DNA of 5,252 nt, from assembly GCA_964353935.1 (NCBI GenBank), contig CAYGXL010000182.1, forward strand, positions 1 through 5,252, read 5' to 3'. This document shows positions 1 through 5,252 of this stretch, piece by piece. This DNA is from JAOUJD01 sp964353935 (GTDB lineage Bacteria > Pseudomonadota > Gammaproteobacteria > Burkholderiales > Burkholderiaceae_F). The position numbers were made by a program, and so were the translations under genes. The notes under the pieces are model-generated. The model saw only the letters and a list, made by a program, of their open reading frames with translations. It ran no database searches and had not been told where the DNA came from. Each line of letters begins with the position of its first letter. Position 1 is the first letter of the stretch.

Positions 1-41
1 GTGAGAGCCACGGTCGGGACGCGAGCGCAACGCTCGAGAGG

Positions 42-79
42 AAAAAAATGTCCGCGCCGTGCGAGGCACCTGCGCGGAC
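42..79 (-). terminator. Rho-independent terminator (minus strand)
   Basis: Read on the minus strand, bases 79-72 (GTCCGCGC) pair perfectly with 57-50 (GCGCGGAC). After a small internal bulge, 69-66 (GTGC) pair with 62-59 (GCAC) around a CTC loop. Base 49 follows, and then seven consecutive T (48-42). A GC-rich stem of about 12 pairs followed directly by a U-tract is a classic intrinsic terminator. It faces the right way to end transcripts from the response regulator gene, and perhaps from the whole transporter-ssb-regulator run. It lies 160 nt beyond the regulator stop, so the transcript would have a long 3' tail or a separate short RNA would end here. On the plus strand no T-run follows the stem, so it is not bidirectional. 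Confidence 0.85.
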
Positions 80-239
80 CGAATCGCGACGAGGAAGGGG
101 AACCTCCTGCGCCGCGCTTGCTGCCACCTTGCGTAGCGCAAGAGCTACAAAGGATCAACCGGAAGCAACCTTAGTGCTTCGCGCGCAGCCCTGAAATAGG
201 GGGAAGGATCTACGAGGTACTGCGTACCGCGGCCAACGA
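80..239. other. Non-coding region between regulator stop and terminator
   Basis: No protein gene with convincing features was found in these 160 bases. On the minus strand there is no ATG; the only GTG-led open frame gives an Ala/Arg-rich sequence that runs through the terminator hairpin, which argues against coding. Small inverted repeats are present: CTTGCG-tag-CGCAAG at 128-142, CCCT-gaaat-AGGG at 189-201 and GGTAC-tgc-GTACC at 216-228. The stretch could be a structured 3' UTR of the response regulator mRNA or a short independent RNA ending at the terminator at 42-79. Nothing recognisable as tRNA or a known riboswitch was seen. Confidence 0.5.
211..226. promoter_or_regulatory. 16-bp dyad, possible operator
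   Basis: The sequence TACGAGGTACTGCGTA is an imperfect palindrome of the form TACG-nn-GTAC-nn-CGTA, with 12 of 16 positions symmetric. It starts 14 bases beyond the stop codon of the response regulator gene. Short, spaced inverted repeats of this kind are typical targets of dimeric LuxR/FixJ-type DNA-binding domains, and such a protein is encoded next door, but that link is inference. The overlapping hairpin GGTAC-tgc-GTACC (216-228) means it could act as RNA structure instead. No good -10/-35 pair is visible on the minus strand beyond it; the best -10-like string, TAAGGT at 173-168, is poor. Confidence 0.35.
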
Positions 240-926
240 TCAGGAGCGTGCCGGAGCAGTGGCGTCGCTGCCGTCGAGCGTAAGCCGCAGGCGGAAGAGA
301 TCCGCGATGCGGCGCGCGTTCAGCTTGTCCATCAGCCGCGCGCGATGAACTTCCACCGTGCGAGGGCTGATTCCGAGCTCGACCGCGATCTCGCGGTTAT
401 GAAGACCGTCGGTGATCCGCTGGAACACTTCGAGCTCGCGTGGCGTCAGGCGACCGAGGCGCTCGCGCATCTGTTCGCGTTCGCGGGCGCGCTCCAGCGC
501 CTGGGCGTCGCTTTCCAGCGCCGCCGCCACGGCGTCCATCAGTTCCTTCGGCTGGACCGGCTTCTCGAGGAAGTCGAGCGCTCCGGTACGCAACGCCGCG
601 CGCGCCGTGGCCACATCGCCGTGGCCGGTCACGACGATCACCGGCAAGTGCGGATGTTCGTCGTGGAGCTTCTGCTGGAGATCGAGCCCGCTCATGCCGG
701 GAAGGCGGAGGTCGATCAGCGCGCAGGCCGGCCGCTCGGTCACGCCGCTGGCGAGGAAGTCCTCGGCGCTCGCGAAGCCACGCGGAAGGTAGCCGCTGGC
801 CTCCAGCAGTGCGGCCAGCGACTCGCGCAGGTCGGCATCATCCTCGATCACGTAGACCGTCGGGGCGCGGGAAGCAGCATGCGCGAAGGTGGTCATGGTC
901 GATTCGTCGTCAGTGCGCCGGGACAT
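240..926 (-). CDS. FixJ/NarL-type two-component response regulator
   Basis: This 228-residue protein has an N-terminal receiver domain (about 22-138) and a C-terminal LuxR/GerE helix-turn-helix domain (about 157-217). Receiver residues are complete: acidic pocket E28-D29-D30, phosphoacceptor D72 in I-D-L-R-L-P, switch T100 in V-V-T-G-H-G, and K122 in E-K-P. The arrangement I-D-L-R-L-P-G-M-S-G and V-V-T-G-H-G-D-V is characteristic of FixJ-like regulators. The DNA-binding part opens with L-T-P-R-E-L-E-V and carries the recognition helix I-S-P-R-T-V-E-V-H-R. It should be a cytoplasmic transcription factor activated by phosphorylation from a sensor histidine kinase; none is seen here, so its signal and targets are unknown. 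ATG 926 was chosen because AGGTGG (937-932) sits 5 nt upstream. A GTG at 935 and an ATG at 896 are in-frame alternatives, and the latter would leave a shorter lead into the receiver. It follows ssb by 74 nt. Confidence 0.93.
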   Translation of the reverse strand: MSRRTDDESTMTTFAHAASRAPTVYVIEDDADLRESLAALLEASGYLPRGFASAEDFLASGVTERPACALIDLRLPGMSGLDLQQKLHDEHPHLPVIVVTGHGDVATARAALRTGALDFLEKPVQPKELMDAVAAALESDAQALERAREREQMRERLGRLTPRELEVFQRITDGLHNREIAVELGISPRTVEVHRARLMDKLNARRIADLFRLRLTLDGSDATAPARS

Positions 927-1000
927 TCCAGCCACCTGCTTGCAGCATAGCGTGGGGCGACCGCCCGACCGTACGGTGGATCAAGAACGCACGGCCCGCG
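927..1000 (-). promoter_or_regulatory. Intergenic region with possible promoter of the regulator gene
   Basis: Between the ssb stop and the regulator start lie a perfect 10-bp palindrome ACCGTACGGT (968-977), a small GGGC-gacc-GCCC hairpin (955-966), and a -10-like TATGCT on the minus strand (949-944). No TTGACA-like -35 is at the right distance; the palindrome falls about where the -35 would be, as expected for an activator-dependent or repressed promoter. The leader to ATG 926 would be only about 11 nt. No T-run follows the hairpin, so it is not a terminator and read-through from ssb is possible. This is pattern evidence only. Confidence 0.3.
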
Positions 1001-1477
1001 TCAGAAGGGAATGTCGTCGTCCATGTCTGCCATCGACGAGGCCGGCTTGGCGGCGGACGCCGGCTTGCTCGCCGGCGCACGGGCCGCAGCGCGAGGCTCG
1101 TCGCCAGTGCCATCGAATTCCGCCCCGCCGCCACCCATGCCCTCGCGCGAACCGAGCATCTGCATGTTCTCGGCCACGATCTCGGTCGTGTAGCGATCCT
1201 GCCCTTCCTTGTCCTGCCACTTGCGCGTGCGCAGCCGGCCTTCGACATAGACCGGGCGACCCTTCTTCAGGTACTCGCCGGCGATCTCCGCGAGGCGGCC
1301 GAAGAAGGCGACCTTGTGCCACTCGGTCGATTCCTTCATCTCGCCGCTGGCCTTGTCCTTCCAGCGGTCCGACGTGGCGATCGTGATGTTGGTGATCGCC
1401 GCGCCGTCGGCGGTGTAGCGTGTCTCCGGGTCGCGCCCCAGGTTGCCGATCAGGATGACTTTATTGACGGATGCCAT
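1001..1477 (-). CDS. ssb: Single-stranded DNA-binding protein SSB
   Basis: This 158-residue protein binds single-stranded DNA as a tetramer during replication, recombination and repair. The N-terminal OB fold (about 1-112) begins M-A-S-V-N-K-V-I-L-I-G-N-L-G-R-D-P-E. The DNA-stacking aromatics known from E. coli SSB (W40, W54, F60, W88) appear one position earlier, as W39, W53, F59 and W87. A short disordered Gly/Ala/Pro/Ser-rich linker (about 113-148) leads to the acidic tip M-D-D-D-I-P-F, which in this family docks partner proteins such as exonucleases, helicases and polymerase subunits. It is somewhat shorter than the 178-residue E. coli protein, with the loss in the linker. ATG 1477 is preceded by GAGGAG (1488-1483) at 5 nt, the best ribosome site in the window. 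It starts 12 nt after the transporter stop, implying a shared mRNA. In E. coli ssb is directly divergent from uvrA; here the transporter gene lies between them. Confidence 0.98.
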   Translation of the reverse strand: MASVNKVILIGNLGRDPETRYTADGAAITNITIATSDRWKDKASGEMKESTEWHKVAFFGRLAEIAGEYLKKGRPVYVEGRLRTRKWQDKEGQDRYTTEIVAENMQMLGSREGMGGGGAEFDGTGDEPRAAARAPASKPASAAKPASSMADMDDDIPF

Positions 1478-1482
1478 GTGTT

Positions 1483-1488
1483 CTCCTC
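1483..1488 (-). promoter_or_regulatory. Ribosome binding site of ssb
   Basis: GAGGAG on the minus strand lies 5 nt before the ssb ATG, inside the 12-nt gap after the transporter TGA at 1492-1490. A ribosome finishing the transporter gene would cover this site, so translational coupling is plausible. The site strongly supports the ssb start. Confidence 0.85.
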
Positions 1489-1489
1489 T

Positions 1490-2677
1490 TCAGATCGGCA
1501 CCGGCTGGCCGCTCGAACGTTTCGGGACTTCGCGCATGCCGAGTGCGATCACCCACCACACGCCCATGATGATTGCCGCGCATGCGAACACTCCCTGCGC
1601 GCCCCACCGCGCGGCGACCAGGCCGCCGAGGGCGCCACCGGCAAAGAGCCCGATGGCTTGCGTCGTATTGTAGATGCCGAGTGCCAGGCCTTTCGCGGAT
1701 GACGGGGCGACCCGCGACACCAGCGACGGCAGGCTCGCCTCGAGGATGTTGAAGCCGACGAAGAAGAGCAGCAACCAGCCGGCGATCCACATCAGGCTCG
1801 GCGCGTGGAGCAGCAGGCCGAGCTGGACCACGAGCAGCAGGCCCACGGCCGACAGGAACAGGATGCGCATGCGCGACCTGCGCTCCGCCGCCATGATCGG
1901 CGGCATCATCAGGCCGAACGACACCAGCACGACGGGCAGGTAGACCCACCAGTGGTTGGGGAGCGGGAGCTCGGCGCGCTCGACCAGCAGCACAGGCACC
2001 ACCACGAACATCGCCATCTGCACGGTGTGCAACGCGAAGATCCCGAAGTTCAGGCGCAGCAACTGCGGATTGAAGACCACGCTGGCCGCGCTCGCCGGAT
2101 CGTCGTGCTCGATGCGGGGGGGCGCGCTCGGCACCACCCACGTGACGACGGCAATCGCGGTCAGCGCGAGCACCCCGGTCAGCGCGAACAGGCCGCCCAT
2201 GCCGACCGCTGCGTACAGCGGCGGGGCGCCGACGAGCGACAGCGCGAACGTCAGCCCGATGGACGCCCCGACCATCGCCATCGCCTTGGTGCGGTGTTCC
2301 TCGCGCGTCGCATCGGCGATGAACGCGGTCACCGCGGCCGAGATCGCGCCTGCGCCCTGCACGGCCCGGCCGATGATGGTCCAGAACATGTCGTCGGCCG
2401 ACGCGGCGATGAAGCTGCCGAGGGCGAACAGCACCAGGCCGGCGACGATCACGGGCTTGCGCCCCCAGCGGTCGCTGGCGGCACCGAACGGGATCTGCAG
2501 CAGGCCCTGGGTCAGGCCGTAGATGCCGAGCGCCAGGCCGACCAGGGCCGGGCTGTCGCCGCCGGGGATCGTGCGCGCGTGAACCGCAAACACCGGCAGG
2601 ATCAGGAACAGGCCCAGCATGCGCAGGGCGAAGATCGACGCCAGCGAGGCGCTCGTGCGCACTTCCTGGCCGGACAT
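1490..2677 (-). CDS. YajR-like MFS transporter without the YAM domain
   Basis: This is a 395-residue inner-membrane protein of the major facilitator superfamily, probably a proton-driven exporter; the substrate is unknown. Hydrophobic stretches fit 12 membrane helices, with a charged loop at about 186-206 separating the two six-helix halves. Motif A is G65-A-A-S-D69-R-W-G-R-K74, and a motif-B-like R104-A-V-Q-G-A-G follows. The resemblance to E. coli YajR, as I recall its sequence, is extensive: F-A-L-R-M-L-G-L-F near the start, L-G-I-Y-G-L-T-Q, Q-G-A-G-A-I-S-A-A-V, T-R-E-x-x-R-T-K-A-M-A, L-N-F-G-I, H-W-x-V-Y-L and L-P-S-L-V-S. YajR continues into a cytoplasmic YAM domain of about 65 residues; this protein stops just after the last helix, at Q-P-V-P-I. 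ATG 2677 was chosen because about 15 residues precede F-A-L-R-M-L-G. ATG 2701 (403 residues) is an alternative; neither has a clear ribosome site. The frame stays open to a further start at 2842, but that segment is not transporter-like. Its gene is upstream of ssb on the same strand. Confidence 0.92.
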   Translation of the reverse strand: MSGQEVRTSASLASIFALRMLGLFLILPVFAVHARTIPGGDSPALVGLALGIYGLTQGLLQIPFGAASDRWGRKPVIVAGLVLFALGSFIAASADDMFWTIIGRAVQGAGAISAAVTAFIADATREEHRTKAMAMVGASIGLTFALSLVGAPPLYAAVGMGGLFALTGVLALTAIAVVTWVVPSAPPRIEHDDPASAASVVFNPQLLRLNFGIFALHTVQMAMFVVVPVLLVERAELPLPNHWWVYLPVVLVSFGLMMPPIMAAERRSRMRILFLSAVGLLLVVQLGLLLHAPSLMWIAGWLLLFFVGFNILEASLPSLVSRVAPSSAKGLALGIYNTTQAIGLFAGGALGGLVAARWGAQGVFACAAIIMGVWWVIALGMREVPKRSSGQPVPI

Positions 2678-2701
2678 GCGCGACGGAGAGCGGGAGGTCA
2701 T

Positions 2702-2866
2702 GCGTGAGGATCGGGCCGGGGGTTCCGGATCGCTCCGGGAGGAAGTGCCCGGCGGTGACCGGGGGCAAGGCGCGCCTGCGTTTGTCGCTATAGTACCAAG
2801 TTGCCCTTTTCGACCCGGCGGCCCTCTGCCGGCGAACGACACGGGGCACGGTCACGGCACAGCAGC
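2702..2866. promoter_or_regulatory. Divergent intergenic region between transporter gene and uvrA
   Basis: Promoters for both uvrA (plus) and the transporter-ssb mRNA (minus) are expected here. The clearest element is TATAGT at 2789-2794, a 5/6 match to the sigma-70 -10 box on the plus strand, about 70 nt before the uvrA start. No good -35 lies 16-18 nt upstream of it. On the minus strand the overlapping TATAGC (2792-2787), with TCGAAA 15 nt upstream, is a weak pair for the transporter. GC-rich hairpins are seen at 2748-2763 (CCCGG/CCGGG) and 2815-2832 (CCGGC/GCCGG), neither followed by a T-run. No LexA-box-like CTG-N10-CAG with an AT-rich core was found. Confidence 0.4.
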
Positions 2867-5252
2867 ATGGACGAAATCAGGATCCGCGGCGCCCGCACGC
2901 ACAACCTCAAGAACGTCGACCTCGACCTGCCGCGGCACCGGCTGATCGTGATCACGGGCCTGTCCGGGTCCGGCAAGTCGTCGCTCGCGTTCGACACGCT
3001 GTACGCGGAAGGCCAGCGGCGCTACGTCGAGTCTCTGTCCGCGTACGCGCGGCAGTTCCTCCAATTGATGGAGAAGCCCGACGTCGACCTGATCGAGGGC
3101 CTCAGCCCGGCCATTTCGATCGAGCAGAAGGCGGCGTCGCACAACCCGCGCTCGACCGTGGGCACGGTCACGGAAATCCACGACTACCTGCGCCTGCTGT
3201 ACGCGCGCGTCGGAACGCCGTTCTGCCCGGAGCACGACCTGCCGCTGCAGTCGCAGAGCGTGTCGCAGATGGTCGACGCGACGCTCGGCCTCGCCGAGGA
3301 CACCAAGGTGATGGTGCTGGCACCGGTCGTCCGCGACCGGAAGGGCGAGTTCGTCGAGTTCTTCGACGACATGCAGACCCAGGGCTTCATCCGGTTCCGG
3401 ATCGACGGCGCCGTCGTCGAGGCCGAAGACCTCCCGCCGCTGAAGAAGACCGAGAAGCACTCGGTGGACGTGGTCGTCGACCGCTTGAAGGTGCGGGCCG
3501 ACGCGATGCAGCGGCTCGCCGAGTCGTTCGAGACCGCGCTGCGCCTCGCTGACGGCCGCGCGCTGCTGCTCGACCTCGACAACGGGCAGGAGACGCTGTT
3601 CTCGAGCCGGTTCTCGTGCCCCGCGTGCAGCTACTCCCTGTCCGAGCTCGAGCCGCGCCTGTTCTCGTTCAACAACCCGATGGGCGCGTGCACGGCGTGC
3701 GACGGCCTCGGCAGCGTCGAGTACTTCGACGAGAAGCGCGTGGTGGCGCATCCCGAGCTTTCGCTCGCGAGCGGCGCGATCAAGGGCTGGGACGCGCGCA
3801 ACCAGTACTACTACCAGATGCTGGTGACGGTCGCGCAGCACTACGGCTTCGACATCGACCTGCCGTACGACGAACTGCCGGAGGCCGCGCGGCGGGCGAT
3901 CCTGCACGGCTCAGGCGACGACGAGATCGCGTTCACGTACACCAACGAGCGTGGCAGGAAGATGGTGCGCAAGCACCCGTTCGAGGGCGTCGTGCCCAAC
4001 CTCGACCGGCGGTTCAGGGAGACCGACTCGGTCGTCGTCCGCGAGGAACTGGCCAAGCTGCGCAGCCAGCGGCCGTGCCCCGTTTGCGAAGGAACGCGGC
4101 TGCGCACCGAAGCGCGCCACGTCTTCATCGGCGACGGCGAGGACCGCCGCGGGATCTACCAGGTTGCGGCGGCCCCGCTGCGCGACGCCTGCGCGTACTT
4201 CGAGCGCCTGCAGTTCGCGGGAGCAAAGAAGGAGATCGCCGACAAGATCGTCAAGGAGATCGGCGCGCGACTGCGCTTCCTGGTGAACGTCGGGCTCGAC
4301 TACCTGTCGCTGGACCGATCGGCCGAGACGCTGTCGGGCGGCGAGTCGCAGCGCATCCGCCTCGCGTCGCAGATCGGATCGGGCCTGACCGGCGTGATGT
4401 ACGTGCTCGACGAGCCTTCGATCGGGCTGCACCAGCGCGACAACGACCGGCTGATCGGCACGCTGAAGCACCTGCGCGACCTGGGCAACACGGTGATCGT
4501 CGTCGAGCACGACGAGGACGCGATCCGAGCCGCGGACCACGTCGTCGACATGGGGCTGGGCGCCGGCGCGCACGGGGGCGAAGTGATCGCAAGCGGCAGC
4601 CTCGACGTGGTGCTCGGCAACGCGCGGTCGCTGACCGCGGCGTACCTGTCCGGCCGGCGGCAGATCGAGATCCCGGACGACCGCACCCCGCCGTTCACGC
4701 ACTGGCTCAAGCTCGCCGGCGCGCACGGCAACAACCTGAAGGACGTCACGCTCGAACTGCCGATCGGGCTGCTCACCTGCGTCACCGGCGTTTCGGGCTC
4801 GGGAAAGTCGACCCTGATCAACGACACGCTGTACGCAGTCGTGGCGCGCCACCTCTACGGCTCCTCGGCGGAACCGGCGCCGCATGGGGCGGTCGACGGC
4901 CTGGAGCACTTCGACAAGGTGATCAGCGTGGACCAGAGCCCGATCGGGCGGACGCCGCGCTCCAATCCCGCGACATACACCGGGCTCTTCACGCCGATCC
5001 GCGAGCTCTTCGCCGAGACGCCCACGGCGCGCGAGCGCGGCTACGAGGCGGGCCGCTTCTCCTTCAACGTCAAGGGTGGGCGCTGCGAGAGTTGCCAGGG
5101 CGACGGCGTCCTGAAGGTCGAGATGCACTTCCTGCCCGACGTCTACGTGCCGTGCGACGTCTGCCACGGCAAGCGCTACAACCGCGAGACGCTCGAGGTG
5201 CACTACAAGGGACAAAGCATCGCCGAGGTCCTCGACATGACGGTCGAGGAGG
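2867..5252 (+). CDS. uvrA: Excinuclease ABC subunit A, 3' end beyond window
   Basis: UvrA is the damage-sensing ATPase of nucleotide-excision repair; it dimerises, loads UvrB on lesions and then leaves. About 795 of the usual 940 or so residues are visible. Walker A of the first ATPase is G31-L-S-G-S-G-K-S-S39. The UvrB-binding region follows (about 120-250). The first zinc cluster is C251, C254, C275, C278. The conserved C404-P-V-C-E-G-T-R-L follows, then the ABC signature L489-S-G-G-E-S-Q-R, Walker B V510-M-Y-V-L-D-E and the H-loop histidine H548. The second ATPase starts at Walker A G641-V-S-G-S-G-K-S-T. The C-terminal zinc finger is C740, C743, C763, C766, the same numbering as in E. coli. 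The second signature and Walker B lie past the edge. ATG 2867 matches the E. coli start exactly (M-D-E-I-R-I-R-G-A-R-T-H-N-L-K-N), although no good ribosome site precedes it. L564 replaces the usual proline in D-x-G-P-G-A-G. Confidence 0.98.
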   Translation, partial: MDEIRIRGARTHNLKNVDLDLPRHRLIVITGLSGSGKSSLAFDTLYAEGQRRYVESLSAYARQFLQLMEKPDVDLIEGLSPAISIEQKAASHNPRSTVGTVTEIHDYLRLLYARVGTPFCPEHDLPLQSQSVSQMVDATLGLAEDTKVMVLAPVVRDRKGEFVEFFDDMQTQGFIRFRIDGAVVEAEDLPPLKKTEKHSVDVVVDRLKVRADAMQRLAESFETALRLADGRALLLDLDNGQETLFSSRFSCPACSYSLSELEPRLFSFNNPMGACTACDGLGSVEYFDEKRVVAHPELSLASGAIKGWDARNQYYYQMLVTVAQHYGFDIDLPYDELPEAARRAILHGSGDDEIAFTYTNERGRKMVRKHPFEGVVPNLDRRFRETDSVVVREELAKLRSQRPCPVCEGTRLRTEARHVFIGDGEDRRGIYQVAAAPLRDACAYFERLQFAGAKKEIADKIVKEIGARLRFLVNVGLDYLSLDRSAETLSGGESQRIRLASQIGSGLTGVMYVLDEPSIGLHQRDNDRLIGTLKHLRDLGNTVIVVEHDEDAIRAADHVVDMGLGAGAHGGEVIASGSLDVVLGNARSLTAAYLSGRRQIEIPDDRTPPFTHWLKLAGAHGNNLKDVTLELPIGLLTCVTGVSGSGKSTLINDTLYAVVARHLYGSSAEPAPHGAVDGLEHFDKVISVDQSPIGRTPRSNPATYTGLFTPIRELFAETPTARERGYEAGRFSFNVKGGRCESCQGDGVLKVEMHFLPDVYVPCDVCHGKRYNRETLEVHYKGQSIAEVLDMTVEE

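Noticed and set aside
22..36. Hairpin CGAGCG-caa-CGCTCG as a second terminator
   Set aside because: No T-run follows on either strand; the adjacent A/T tract belongs to the terminator hairpin at 50-79.
1..174. Plus-strand frame open from the left edge to a TAG near 172-174
   Set aside because: The Arg/Pro-rich translation has no recognisable motif and runs through the terminator hairpin; it is most likely chance openness in GC-rich DNA.
955..966. GGGC-gacc-GCCC hairpin as a terminator between ssb and the regulator
   Set aside because: The stem has only four base pairs and no T-run follows.
440..1702. 420-codon plus-strand frame across the regulator and ssb genes
   Set aside because: Antisense to two well-supported genes; Arg-rich, motif-free translation.
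2678..2842. N-terminal extension of the transporter up to a start at 2842
   Set aside because: The extra 55 residues are Pro/Ser/Arg/Gly-rich and unlike the family N-terminus, and they would cover most of the promoter region shared with uvrA.
1461..2855. 464-codon minus-strand frame overlapping the transporter
   Set aside because: It is a different reading frame over the same DNA as the YajR-like transporter. The translation is Arg/Ala/Pro-rich and lacks membrane helices, while the chosen frame matches a known family throughout.
2852..3907. 351-codon open frame on the minus strand opposite the start of uvrA
   Set aside because: Antisense to the uvrA Walker A and zinc-finger region; low-complexity Arg/Val/Leu/Glu composition and no supporting ribosome site.
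3911..5215. 434-codon open frame on the minus strand opposite uvrA
   Set aside because: It is fully antisense to a clear uvrA with all family motifs. Its translation is rich in Arg, Val, Asp and Glu with no recognisable motif, as expected for a shadow frame in GC-rich coding DNA.

Overview
This is a GC-rich window with the look of a betaproteobacterial chromosome. The evidence is the strong G/C preference at third codon positions, an SSB ending in M-D-D-D-I-P-F, and the gene order uvrA / divergent MFS transporter / ssb. I recall that order as common in betaproteobacteria, but I could not check it by search. No transposase, integrase, phage gene, CRISPR array, rRNA or tRNA was seen. I read this as ordinary core chromosome, not an accessory island.

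Layout. Positions 1-239 carry no convincing gene. They hold a strong intrinsic terminator for minus-strand transcription (42-79) and a 16-bp dyad (211-226) just beyond the stop of the next gene. Three minus-strand genes follow, in transcription order from right to left: a YajR-like MFS transporter (1490-2677), ssb (1001-1477) and a FixJ/NarL-type response regulator (240-926). The transporter and ssb are 12 nt apart, and the ssb ribosome site lies in that gap, so they are almost certainly co-transcribed. The regulator follows after 74 nt and may also have its own promoter. On the plus strand, after a divergent intergenic region, uvrA starts at 2867 and runs off the right edge with about 795 codons visible.

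How the genes relate. UvrA (nucleotide-excision repair damage recognition) and SSB (single-stranded DNA protection and recruitment of repair proteins) both serve genome maintenance. A drug-efflux-like transporter sits between them. The response regulator has every phosphorylation residue and a LuxR-type DNA-binding domain, but no sensor kinase is visible beside it.

No new multi-gene system is evident. The points most worth a second look are the dyad-to-terminator segment at 42-226 (possible small RNA or long 3' UTR), a proline-to-leucine change in a normally conserved UvrA motif, the missing C-terminal YAM domain in the YajR-like transporter, and the absence of a recognisable LexA box upstream of uvrA.
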